A stretch of 64,000 nucleotides of DNA, from the NCBI GenBank assembly GCA_964342575.1, contig CAYFGZ010000004.1, positions 12,061 to 76,060 of the forward strand. Direction: 5' to 3'. Shown one piece after another: positions 51,706-60,361 of the stretch. The notes beneath the pieces were generated by a model, which had not been told where the DNA came from, ran no database searches, and saw only the letters and a list, made by a program, of their open reading frames with translations. Each line of letters opens with the position of its first letter. Within the stretch, counting starts at the first letter, position 1. A program made the position numbers and the translations under genes. Source of the stretch: GCA-002701455 sp964342575. Lineage in GTDB: Bacteria; Pseudomonadota; Alphaproteobacteria; Thalassobaculales; Thalassobaculaceae.

Positions 51706-52389
51706 ATGGCACTTTATGGTAAGGGAATGCTGATGACGTTCACAGAAACGTCGGCCGAAAATGAAGAAGAATTCAATGAATGGTATAATCGAGAGCATGT
51801 GGATGAGCGTGTTTGGATGCCAGGTTTTCACCGAGCACGCCGGTATTTAGCTTCGCAAGGTAGCGCAGAATTTAAATACTTCGCCACCTATGAAACGGAT
51901 ACAGTAAAGGATCTCGCTAACCCAGAATACATGGAGTTGCTGAAAGATCAGTCAGATTGGTCAAAGAAAGTTATGGCAACATTTACAAAGTTTGATCGAA
52001 TAACAGCTGATATTTCGATCGATCTAGCCCACGGTTTCGGGGGGGGATGTTCTATAGCACGGTTTTTTCCGAAGATAGAAACTATGCAGGCGCTGAGAAA
52101 GCACCTAGAACAAGATTTGTTGCCAAAATTGACGACGCAACCAGGTGTGGTTGGATGTGTGCTTGCCGAAAATAATTTAGAAGTGGTAAATGAAGGACGT
52201 AGGGCACAGGGTATAGATATTCCCATGAATGAAACACCAGAGTGGATAATTGTATTAGAGGCGCAGGATAGTAATATCTCTTCTCGAGCAGTTGCCTCTC
52301 TTTGTGAACCTGGGTTTCCAGAATTTTCGATTAAGAGCACCGATATCGAGCGCGCGAGTTACAATCTATTATTTGGAAATAACCGTTAA
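51706..52389 (+). CDS. Dimeric alpha-beta barrel (EthD-like) protein
   Basis: A 227-residue protein. Residues 1-110 begin with LMTFTETSAENEEEFNEWYNREHVDERVWMPGFHRARR, given here as EEEFNEWYNREHVDERV and MPGFHRARR, the pattern of ferredoxin-like DABB domains where a His or Asp acts on a small substrate. A second similar half (about 120-225, starting HGFGGGCSIARFFP) suggests two fused barrels. A GGAG site precedes ATG 51706. It is the fourth gene of the E1-type operon. Specific function unknown. Confidence 0.72.
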   Translation: MALYGKGMLMTFTETSAENEEEFNEWYNREHVDERVWMPGFHRARRYLASQGSAEFKYFATYETDTVKDLANPEYMELLKDQSDWSKKVMATFTKFDRITADISIDLAHGFGGGCSIARFFPKIETMQALRKHLEQDLLPKLTTQPGVVGCVLAENNLEVVNEGRRAQGIDIPMNETPEWIIVLEAQDSNISSRAVASLCEPGFPEFSIKSTDIERASYNLLFGNNR

Positions 52390-52451
52390 AAACTGAGTTA
52401 CAGTGTTTCGCTTTTTTGAAAAAATGCCTTTATATTAGGAATAGTTTCTAG

Positions 52452-53579
52452 ATGTCGCTCACTTTTTCTCTAGATCACTGGGATGGGTTAGCTCGACGTG
52501 GTCGTCTATATACAGCACATGGCGTTGTGGATACACCAGCTTTCATGCCTGTTGGTACAGCGGCAACCGTTAAAGCCATGTTACCGTCTTCGATCCGGGA
52601 TACAGGAGCCCAGATAGTTCTCGGTAATACCTATCATTTGATGTTAAGACCCGGCGCTACCAATATCGAAAAACTTGGCGGGCTCCATAATTTCATGCGA
52701 TGGACTGGACCAATATTGACGGATTCGGGCGGATATCAAGTTATGTCGCTTTCACAACTTCGGCAGTTAGATGAAGAAGGTGTTACTTTCAGGAGCCATA
52801 TCGATGGTTCTCAGCATCAGATAACACCCGAGATTTCTATAGAAATACAGAAGAAACTTGGCGCTGATATAACGATGGTATTTGATGAATGCACCCCTTT
52901 TCCAGTTTCAGAGTTTGAGGCTGAAAAATCTATGTTGCTTTCTATGCGATGGGCAGAACGTTCGAAGAATGTGTTTTCAGATAGCCATGGATGCGGACTT
53001 TTTGGGATTGTGCAGGGTAGCGTCTACGACGAACTGAGACTCGCGTCTGCCGAGACCCTCAAAAACATTGGCTTCGATGGCTACGCTATAGGTGGTTTGG
53101 CTGTTGGTGAAGGCCATCAAGAAATGATCCGAATTTTAAAAATTGTCGCGCCTATTTTACCTCAAAATAAGCCGCGCTATTTGATGGGGGTTGGCAAACC
53201 CCACGATTTGGTCGCTGCGGTAGAACAGGGCATAGATATGTTCGATTGCGTGTTGCCGACGCGTTCTGGTAGGACTGGGCGAGCGTTTACAAGGCGAGGA
53301 GAGGTCAACATTAGGAACGCAAGGCATGTTAAGGATCCTAGACCGCTTGATGAGAAATGTAGCTGTCCAGCCTGTAGTGAATTCAGCCGAGCCTATTTAA
53401 ATCACCTTATAAGGGCTGGAGAGATTCTTGGATCAATGCTGCTAACGTGGCATAACCTTCATTATTACCAGGAGCTGATGATGGATCTCAGGACCGCGAT
53501 AAAAAGTGGATTATTGGAAAGATTTATCCAGTCATTTAAGGAGAATCAATCGCTAGGGGATATACCTCCCATCGAGTGA
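52452..53579 (+). CDS. tgt: tRNA-guanine transglycosylase
   Basis: Exchanges guanine-34 for preQ1 in tRNAs with GUN anticodons. The 375 residues carry TDSGGYQVMSLS (substrate aspartate near 90), FDECTPFP, GIVQGSVYDELR, GGLAVGEG and the nucleophile region MFDCVLPTRSGRTG (Asp near 264). The zinc site is CSCPACSEFSRAYLNHL with its histidine. ATG 52452 follows AGGAA by ten bases. Together with queA, yhhQ and queG it gives a queuosine gene group, here split by the E1-type operon. Confidence 0.97.
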   Translation: MSLTFSLDHWDGLARRGRLYTAHGVVDTPAFMPVGTAATVKAMLPSSIRDTGAQIVLGNTYHLMLRPGATNIEKLGGLHNFMRWTGPILTDSGGYQVMSLSQLRQLDEEGVTFRSHIDGSQHQITPEISIEIQKKLGADITMVFDECTPFPVSEFEAEKSMLLSMRWAERSKNVFSDSHGCGLFGIVQGSVYDELRLASAETLKNIGFDGYAIGGLAVGEGHQEMIRILKIVAPILPQNKPRYLMGVGKPHDLVAAVEQGIDMFDCVLPTRSGRTGRAFTRRGEVNIRNARHVKDPRPLDEKCSCPACSEFSRAYLNHLIRAGEILGSMLLTWHNLHYYQELMMDLRTAIKSGLLERFIQSFKENQSLGDIPPIE

Positions 53580-53624
53580 ATTAAGCTTTATTTATGAGTA
53601 TTTATTTTTTCCTTAAGAGGTTTG

Positions 53625-54767
53625 ATGAAAGATTTAATCAGAAAACAAGCTCTAGACATTGGCTTTGATGCTGTCGGGTTTGCTGATGCATCTACAGGGG
53701 CGCGGGATAGAGCACGCTTGGATGCCTTTATAGCAGAGGGCCATCATGGTGAAATGGATTGGATGGCCAGAAACATTGATCGTCGGAAAGACCCAAAAGT
53801 TTTATGGTCAGAGGTGCGGTCAGTGATCGCGGTAGCTGTTAATTATGGGCCAGACAGTAATCCACTAACAGACCTTAAAGCAAAAGCGCATGGAAACATA
53901 TCTGTCTACGCGCGTAACCGTGATTATCATTATGTGTTGAAAAAGCGTTTAAAAAAACTTGGGAGATGGCTTGGTCAAGTGTTTGATTGTGATTTAAAAG
54001 TTTTTGTGGATACTGCGCCTGTTTTAGAAAAACCGTTAGCTCATTCTGCTGGTGTTGGATGGCAAGGAAAGCACTCAAATTTGGTGAGCCGAGAATTTGG
54101 GTCATGGATTTTTCTCGGTGAAATATTCACGACACTTAAAATAAAGCCAGATAAAATGGAAATAGATCATTGCGGTAGTTGCCGGCAGTGCTTGGATGTT
54201 TGTCCAACAAGCGCATTCCCAAAGCCGTACATACTTGATGCGAGTCGCTGCATATCTTACTTAACCATCGAATTTAAAGGTCATATTCCGTTGGAATTTC
54301 GAAAACCGATTGGGAATCGAATTTATGGCTGCGATGATTGCTTGGCTATTTGCCCATGGAATAAATTTTCAAAAATCGCTAGCGACTTGGCTTTTGTGCC
54401 CCGTGACGACCTCAAATTACCGCTGTTAGAAGAATTAATATCGTTAGATGATAAAAAATTTAGAAAAATGTTCAGTGGTTCACCGATAAAACGTATTGGT
54501 CGGGATCGGTTCATTCGCAATACGTTAATAGCATTAGGTAATTCGGGGACTAATATACTCCCAGATAGATTACTTGAACTACTGGAAGATCCCGCACCAA
54601 TCGTCCGAGCCATGGCAGTCTGGGCTGTTGGGGAATTGGGCAACAAGGAAGCGATTAAGGGTCTCTTCGATAGGTGTGATGACTTAGAAAAAGATAATAC
54701 GGTAAGACAGGAATGGGAAACAGCTTTAAATGATGACACTCAAATAGTTTATCAAGAAATGAGATAA
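53625..54767 (+). CDS. queG: Epoxyqueuosine reductase
   Basis: Cobalamin- and Fe-S-dependent enzyme that reduces epoxyqueuosine to queuosine in tRNA. The 380 residues include GFDAVGFADA, GVGWQGKHSNLVSREFGSW and the two 4Fe-4S motifs CGSCRQCLDVCPTSAF (about 183-198) and CDDCLAICPWNKF (about 236-248). HEAT-like repeats follow (RLLELLEDPAPIVRAMAVWAVGELG). The start is ATG 53625, with AAGAGG just upstream. The decarboxylase gene follows two bases after its stop. A cobalamin supply is implied. Confidence 0.96.
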   Translation: MKDLIRKQALDIGFDAVGFADASTGARDRARLDAFIAEGHHGEMDWMARNIDRRKDPKVLWSEVRSVIAVAVNYGPDSNPLTDLKAKAHGNISVYARNRDYHYVLKKRLKKLGRWLGQVFDCDLKVFVDTAPVLEKPLAHSAGVGWQGKHSNLVSREFGSWIFLGEIFTTLKIKPDKMEIDHCGSCRQCLDVCPTSAFPKPYILDASRCISYLTIEFKGHIPLEFRKPIGNRIYGCDDCLAICPWNKFSKIASDLAFVPRDDLKLPLLEELISLDDKKFRKMFSGSPIKRIGRDRFIRNTLIALGNSGTNILPDRLLELLEDPAPIVRAMAVWAVGELGNKEAIKGLFDRCDDLEKDNTVRQEWETALNDDTQIVYQEMR

Positions 54768-54769
54768 AT

Positions 54770-56191
54770 ATGGACGCAGAAGAATTTAGAAAACACGGTC
54801 ACACCTTTATTGACTGGATGACAGATTATATGAAATCGATCGAAGACTTCCCGGTTCGGTCTCAAGTAAAGGCCGGCCAGATAAGTTCGCTCATCCCCGA
54901 AACACCTCCTGAAGAGGGCGAGCCGATGGATGAAATCTTCGCGGATTTTAAGGAGACAGTGCTACCAGGAATCACGCACTGGCAACATCCAAGCTTCTTT
55001 GCCTACTTTCCAGCCAATACCAGTCCACCATCGATACTGGCGGAAATGTTGATGGCCACATTAGGGGCCCAATGTATGCTTTGGCAGACTAGCCCGGCAG
55101 CAACGGAGCTAGAGACACGCATGACAGCATGGCTGGGCCATATGGTTGGTCTGCCAGCCGACTTTCATGGTGTGATACAAGATTCAGCATCTAGTGCCAC
55201 CTTATGCGCTTTGTTGACGGCTCGCGAAAAAGCCAGCGGTTGGGGAACAAATCGTCGCGGTCTAATATCCAGCGAATCTAACATGGTCGTTTACACTTCC
55301 ATAGAGGCTCATTCTTCGACCGAAAAAGGGGCGAAAATAGCTGGATTTGGTTCAAAAAACGTACGTCTCATAGAAACAGATTCTAATTTCTCGATGTGCG
55401 TCAAATCACTAATTGACGCTGTTGAGATTGATATTGACCAGGGGAAAACTCCAACCTGTGTGGTTGCATCAGTAGGCACAACAGGGGTTGGCGCAGTTGA
55501 CCCGATTAGGGAAATAGCAGGTGTTTGCAATAAGTATGATATATTTCTTCATGTTGACGCGGCATGGGCAGGTTCTGCCATGATTCTTCCCGAAGAAAGG
55601 GAGATCATGGACGGGATTGAGTTGGTTGATAGCATAGTTTTTAATCCACATAAGTGGTTGCTGACAAACTTTGATTGTTCAGCTCATTTCGTAAAGGAAC
55701 CTGAATCTCTGATACGGACATTGAGTATAATGCCAGAATACTTGAAGAGCAGGCAGCAGGGACAAGTAATAGATTATCGTGATTGGAGTATACCTTTGGG
55801 AAGACGTTTCAGGGCATTGAAACTCTGGTTTGTTATTAGATACTATGGGTTAGAAGGTCTCAAAAAAATTATACGAAGACACCTCGAGCTAGCATCTATG
55901 GTCGAAGTATGGATAAATGCTGCACGCGATTTCGAAATCATGGCACCACGATCGCTCTCCCTAATAAATTTTCGCTATAAGCCAAAAAAAATTAATGATG
56001 CTGTCATACTCGACAGACTAAATGAGCAATTACTTAATGATTTAAACGATCGGGGTTCTGTTTATTTCACGCAAAATCGTGTACGTGGGATCTATTCTAT
56101 ACGATGGTCTATTGGTCAGACAAATACTGACTTAAAGCATGTGAAGAAGGCATGGTTGGAAGTTAAGGAGGTTGCTGGCAAATTATGCTAG
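54770..56191 (+). CDS. Group II pyridoxal-dependent amino acid decarboxylase (aromatic L-amino acid decarboxylase-like)
   Basis: A 473-residue PLP enzyme of the DDC/TDC group. HWQHPSFFAYFPANTS (about 66-81), the substrate-binding region SASSATLCALLTARE, HVDAAWAGSAMI (about 262-273) and NPHKWLLTNFDCSA with the Schiff-base lysine near 300 are clear. It should decarboxylate an aromatic or related amino acid to an amine. It starts two bases after queG, so is likely on its transcript although unrelated to queuosine. It is convergent with the PuuE-like gene. Substrate not determined. Confidence 0.92.
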   Translation: MDAEEFRKHGHTFIDWMTDYMKSIEDFPVRSQVKAGQISSLIPETPPEEGEPMDEIFADFKETVLPGITHWQHPSFFAYFPANTSPPSILAEMLMATLGAQCMLWQTSPAATELETRMTAWLGHMVGLPADFHGVIQDSASSATLCALLTAREKASGWGTNRRGLISSESNMVVYTSIEAHSSTEKGAKIAGFGSKNVRLIETDSNFSMCVKSLIDAVEIDIDQGKTPTCVVASVGTTGVGAVDPIREIAGVCNKYDIFLHVDAAWAGSAMILPEEREIMDGIELVDSIVFNPHKWLLTNFDCSAHFVKEPESLIRTLSIMPEYLKSRQQGQVIDYRDWSIPLGRRFRALKLWFVIRYYGLEGLKKIIRRHLELASMVEVWINAARDFEIMAPRSLSLINFRYKPKKINDAVILDRLNEQLLNDLNDRGSVYFTQNRVRGIYSIRWSIGQTNTDLKHVKKAWLEVKEVAGKLC

Positions 56192-56224
56192 AGCAATCCT
56201 CCGTCTAGTTCCCATAAATTCTTT

Positions 56225-57121
56225 TTAAGCCATCGGAACTATTCCTTCTGGAAGGCTCTCTATATATCTGCATATTTCTCCTGGAGTAGTGAGCCAAATT
56301 TTGTCGCGTGATTTAAGGATATGTTTAAATGCCCGCCTCAACTGTCTTATCCGATACGGCCTTCCCACAACAAATGGATGGAGTGATATTGGACAAACCA
56401 AGGGATGACCATCGCTATTAGCTTGTTCGAGCATTTCATCAAAATTATCAATGAGCATGTCAGTAAATTCAGCTGAAGTATATCCATACCAGACTATGCC
56501 TCTATTATCATTAGCTTCAACAGGATAGGGCATTGACAATATCCGACCATTTTTTGTCCGTAACCAAATAGGCTGATCATCCATAGTCCAGTCCATAACG
56601 TATCTGTAACCCTCCTCTTGAAGAATATCCATTGTCGACGCGTTATTAGAAAGCCAAGGACTCATCCACCCAGTTGGTGGTTGACCTTCTTGCTCGGTAA
56701 TGGTTTGCGTGCAGTTGCGGATCAAAGTTCTTTCATCCTGTTCTGATAACCCTTCCTGTTCATCTGAGTTTGTATATCCGTGCCCGAGAAACTCATCGCC
56801 GCGGCCTCGTATGCGGGATGGAATATCAGGACATTCTTCGTATATTGCAGTATTTATTTGATGTTCCAAAGGGATTTTAAGTTGATCGAACATATCCATC
56901 AGACGCCAGAAACCCACGCGATTACCATAATCCCTCCAGGAAAATATGCTATGACTTCTCGCCTGCTCAGGTGGAGCGATGGCTGCTCCTTTACCTTCTC
57001 CAAAACTGAATACTTCGATATTCATTGCAACATAGACCGCCAGTTTGCTGCCATTGGGCCATTCATATTTGGCTCGCGTGGGTAAACTAGAATACGAATA
57101 TCTTCCATGTTTTTTTAACAT
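56225..57121 (-). CDS. PuuE-like polysaccharide deacetylase-family protein
   Basis: A 298-residue carbohydrate esterase 4-like TIM barrel. YEWPNGSKLAVYVAMNIEVF, RDYGNRVGFWRLMDMFDQ, the metal-ligand-bearing EFLGHGYTNSDEQ and PPTGWMSPWLSNN match the PuuE/allantoinase subgroup, whose members lack the first aspartate of classical NodB domains. Relatives open allantoin-like rings or act on amides. AGGAG precedes the ATG. It lies 9 bases after the acetamidase gene in the same minus-strand unit. Substrate unknown. Confidence 0.88.
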   Translation of the reverse strand: MLKKHGRYSYSSLPTRAKYEWPNGSKLAVYVAMNIEVFSFGEGKGAAIAPPEQARSHSIFSWRDYGNRVGFWRLMDMFDQLKIPLEHQINTAIYEECPDIPSRIRGRGDEFLGHGYTNSDEQEGLSEQDERTLIRNCTQTITEQEGQPPTGWMSPWLSNNASTMDILQEEGYRYVMDWTMDDQPIWLRTKNGRILSMPYPVEANDNRGIVWYGYTSAEFTDMLIDNFDEMLEQANSDGHPLVCPISLHPFVVGRPYRIRQLRRAFKHILKSRDKIWLTTPGEICRYIESLPEGIVPMA

Positions 57122-57130
57122 TAATTTCTC

Positions 57131-58066
57131 CTAAAGCGCTGTTTTGGGTAACATCACATGAACGCCTTTATTCCCATTAACCATTTGAGTAACACGTAGA
57201 TCTGCAGCAAGTGAGCAGAGTGAATAAGCCTGGGTTTTAGATAGATTCGTTTTTTGCGTAATTAGACGGATCATTTGTCGAAGAGCTTCTTTTGCAGCGT
57301 CATCGAGATCTTCGTCAAAGGCCATGCTTATATAATGTGAGGGTGACTCTGCTTGAGGTAGGTCAATACTTAAATCATTTCTGAGTGTAAGGCAAAACTC
57401 ACCTTCCAAAGCCGTCTCTATCGCAGTTACGCATACCTCCCCATCACCTTGGCAACCGTGGCCATCACCTACTGAAAAATGAGCTCCCTCAATGAAAATA
57501 GGTAAAAATAGCGTTGTTCCGGCGACAAGTTCTTTATTATCCATGTTGCCACCATGGGCTCGGGGCGCGATGGAGCTAATCATTCCCCATTTAGCCGGTG
57601 GCGCGCAACCCATCACACCAAAAAAAGGTTTAAGCGGTAGATGTGTGCCCCATGGTAACTCACCCTCATTTTTCTCTTCATGAAGCCGTACTATTATCTG
57701 GGATGTTTCGTCAAATTCGCCGGGTAATGCTCCTGACAAGGGTTTTACGAAATTATAACCCCAGTCTTGGCGCAATTTGATACGTAAAATATCGACCTGT
57801 AAGACATGCCCTGGCCGGGCGCCCTTTATCTTGATGGGACCAGTTAGAATATGCCCAAGCATTTTTCTAGGTACTTTATCATGAATTTCATATAATTCCG
57901 GAGGCACATAATAATCATCGCTAGGCAGATTATCGGGCCCTCCCGAAACTGATTGCAGGATTACGGTGTCTCCAGAATCAACTTCTAACACTGGTGGGAG
58001 TGCAGCGTCGAAATATCCCCAATGAACCGTCGATGGAGAGGCTCCTACATGGTGTACCTTTGGCAT
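57131..58066 (-). CDS. Acetamidase/formamidase family protein
   Basis: A 311-residue protein of the FmdA/AmdA family, zinc-dependent hydrolases of small amides. HWGYFDAALPPVLEVDSGDTV (pieces), LTGPIKIKGARPGHVLQVDIL, GCAPP, APRAHGGNMDNKEL and SVGDGHGCQGDGEVC (likely metal and active-site region) are hallmarks. Its product would be ammonium plus a small carboxylate. It sits between a racemase and a PuuE-like deacetylase, suggesting a stepwise breakdown of an N-containing ring or amide. No transporter gene lies in the unit. Confidence 0.92.
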   Translation of the reverse strand: MPKVHHVGASPSTVHWGYFDAALPPVLEVDSGDTVILQSVSGGPDNLPSDDYYVPPELYEIHDKVPRKMLGHILTGPIKIKGARPGHVLQVDILRIKLRQDWGYNFVKPLSGALPGEFDETSQIIVRLHEEKNEGELPWGTHLPLKPFFGVMGCAPPAKWGMISSIAPRAHGGNMDNKELVAGTTLFLPIFIEGAHFSVGDGHGCQGDGEVCVTAIETALEGEFCLTLRNDLSIDLPQAESPSHYISMAFDEDLDDAAKEALRQMIRLITQKTNLSKTQAYSLCSLAADLRVTQMVNGNKGVHVMLPKTAL

Positions 58067-58116
58067 TGCTTCTCCTTAGAAAATTAATACTAGTTATCAT
58101 AACCCGTAATGCGAAA

Positions 58117-58773
58117 TTATTGTAGAAGGAGTGTTTTCATTCTTTGTGCTGCAGCCTCCGGGGCGGTTAGAACAGGCTTATCTGTTGCATCGGACACAAT
58201 TTTTTTTGCTGGTGCCATGGAAAATTGAGCGAGCATTATGGTGTCACAGCTATCAAGTTTTTTTGCTGCTTCAGCCACGAGTTTATCATGTCCTCTAGAA
58301 TCTCCTTTTTTCAGCTTTTCCATTGCCCCTGGCACAAGGTGAGTGCAAAGAATAGAGTTTATTCTTCGATTTTTCGACATTTCATCGAATTCTTTGGTCA
58401 TGGAGGCAATACTGTTTTCAAATGTTGTTAACATTCCTATTCGTCGTCCAGTTTTAAGGGCCAAATCAAACATCGCTTCATTAGGCCGTAAAACCGGAAT
58501 GGTTTCATTTTTGGCTACCATATCTATGGCAGGGCCAAAGGCGGAGCAAGTGAATAAAATTCCGCTTGCATTTATCGACGCAGCATAGTCCCCGAGTTTA
58601 GAAAAGCGGTCCATCATAGCAGAATCTAGTCCCGTTGAAGTGGCACGATCGCTGCTAAGTGAATCGTCCAGAAAATTCACAATTTCGGCTTCAGGCCAAT
58701 GTTTCGTAAAAGCATATTTGATAGGATTGATGGCCATGGATACCGCGTGAATTAAGACTATCCGATGATGCAC
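58117..58773 (-). CDS. Asp/Glu/hydantoin racemase superfamily protein
   Basis: A 218-residue pseudo-symmetric protein. The first active-site region has the expected cysteine (ILFTCSAFGPA, near residue 75). The second cysteine, needed for two-base racemisation, is absent: the equivalent segment reads IMLAQFSMAPA. It may therefore be a decarboxylase or isomerase-like relative rather than a racemase. A GTG start at 58773 is supported by AAGGAG 7 bases upstream. First gene of the racemase-acetamidase-PuuE unit, divergent from the FMO-like gene over a 104-base gap that should hold two promoters. Confidence 0.85.
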   Translation of the reverse strand: MHHRIVLIHAVSMAINPIKYAFTKHWPEAEIVNFLDDSLSSDRATSTGLDSAMMDRFSKLGDYAASINASGILFTCSAFGPAIDMVAKNETIPVLRPNEAMFDLALKTGRRIGMLTTFENSIASMTKEFDEMSKNRRINSILCTHLVPGAMEKLKKGDSRGHDKLVAEAAKKLDSCDTIMLAQFSMAPAKKIVSDATDKPVLTAPEAAAQRMKTLLLQ

Positions 58774-58877
58774 TAAAGACTCCTTCTTGAATAAAATTTA
58801 ATACGCAGCTAAGAATGACTTGTACCTATCCGTCAATACCTTTTCGTCATTAACTGCTTCTGTAGGAGTCAACTATA

Positions 58878-60332
58878 TTGTCTGAACGTCTAAGTGGGCT
58901 AGAAGCCCTTGGAAGTAGCATCCGGCATGATTTAGAAATGTTACAATATCCGCCGGCGGATTGGATAAATCGCCGGTCAACAATAGATGGCATGACCGTG
59001 CTGGATGTAGCTGTGGTCGGCGGTGGTATGTGTGGACTTGTTGCCACGTTTGCTTTGTTAAAGTCAGGCGTGAGTAATATTCGAACTTTCGACGCAAATA
59101 AAGAAGGTTTTGAGGGTCCGTGGTCGAAATATGCGCGAATGGAAACTTTGCGATCTCCAAAAACACTGGCGGGCCCCGCGTTGGGAATACCAAATTTGAC
59201 CTTTCAGGCCTGGTTTGAAGCCCAGTGGGGCATAGAAGGGTGGGAGTCGTTTGAGCGTATTCCAACGAGACTATGGATGGATTACCTAATATGGTACCGA
59301 AAAGTTTTGAATTTAAAGATTGAAAATGAGAAACAAGTCATTGGTATTGAACCCGCCTCCTACGGATTTAATATGCGAGTGACTAGCGGTGAATCACTTG
59401 AGGATATTCCGGTTCGAAAAATAATATTAGCCACGGGACGAGAGGGAATGGCAGAGCCCCGAGTTCCAGGTATTCTGAAAGAATTTCTCGGTCCAAACTG
59501 TCAACACAGTTCAGAAGATATTTGTTTTAAAAGGATGGTTGGAAAAGATGTAGCCGTGGTAGGTATAAGTGCATCTGCCGTAGACAATGCAGCTTCGGCT
59601 TTAGAAGCCGGTGCCTCAAAAGTATACGTTATGGCTCGCGCATCGGCTGTGCCAAGAGTAAATAAGATGAAGAGCACAGTTTATTCGGGTTTTACTCACG
59701 GGTTTCCGAGACTTCCAGTTCTGGATAGATTAAACTTATTATCTTATGTCTTTGAATATAGAGTTGCTCCGCCACGTAATTCAGTTCAACGAGTTTGGGC
59801 TCATCAGAAGGCTAAATTGTGTCTCAACGCCGAAGTGCTGGACGCCAGTTTAAACGGGAATCGAATTCGACTGTCGACGCATGACGAAATTGTTGAGGTG
59901 GATAATATAATTCTGGGAACTGGATTCAAAATAAACATACATGCTCCAAAATTATTGGTCCCGTTTGCCGACAAAATTAGAATATTTAGAGATTCTAGCT
60001 GGCTTGCCGAGCATTCAAATTTGGGTGAGTTTCTAGATTTTCCAGACCTTGGTGAAGATTTTGAGTTGCAGGAAAAGGTTGCTGGCAGTGCGCCGTATTT
60101 AAAAAATATTCATGAGTTTACATTTGCAGCGACTGTTAGCCACGGAAATGTAAGTGGCGACATCCCTGCTATTAGCGAGGGTGCCGAAAGATTGGTCAAA
60201 GGAATATGTGCGAGCATCTTCACGGAAGATTATCAGGATCATCTTGCTAACCTTTATTCATATGAGGAACCTGAATTATTGGGAGATGAAATCCCTAGTA
60301 ATCGACATTGGTGGCCTGAAATGAACAATTAA
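58878..60332 (+). CDS. FAD-dependent monooxygenase-like flavoprotein
   Basis: A 484-residue flavoprotein with two dinucleotide-binding sites: DVAVVGGGMCGLVA (FAD, about 43-56) and KDVAVVGISASAVDN (NAD(P)H, about 222-236). LATGREGMAEPRVPG lies between. It resembles flavin-containing and N-hydroxylating monooxygenases, and relatives oxidise amines, sulfides or imines. The start is TTG 58878, preceded by AGGAG at a 9-base spacing. It is followed 29 bases later by an M19-type dipeptidase gene. Function in an N-compound pathway is plausible but inferred. Confidence 0.85.
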   Translation: MSERLSGLEALGSSIRHDLEMLQYPPADWINRRSTIDGMTVLDVAVVGGGMCGLVATFALLKSGVSNIRTFDANKEGFEGPWSKYARMETLRSPKTLAGPALGIPNLTFQAWFEAQWGIEGWESFERIPTRLWMDYLIWYRKVLNLKIENEKQVIGIEPASYGFNMRVTSGESLEDIPVRKIILATGREGMAEPRVPGILKEFLGPNCQHSSEDICFKRMVGKDVAVVGISASAVDNAASALEAGASKVYVMARASAVPRVNKMKSTVYSGFTHGFPRLPVLDRLNLLSYVFEYRVAPPRNSVQRVWAHQKAKLCLNAEVLDASLNGNRIRLSTHDEIVEVDNIILGTGFKINIHAPKLLVPFADKIRIFRDSSWLAEHSNLGEFLDFPDLGEDFELQEKVAGSAPYLKNIHEFTFAATVSHGNVSGDIPAISEGAERLVKGICASIFTEDYQDHLANLYSYEEPELLGDEIPSNRHWWPEMNN

Positions 60333-60361
60333 AGTCAAAATTTGAAAAAGGATTGGATACG

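Noticed and set aside
58774..58877. Apparent inverted repeat GACTCCT...AGGAGTC in the divergent gap
   Set aside because: The two arms are simply the Shine-Dalgarno sites of the two divergent genes, so the symmetry needs no operator.
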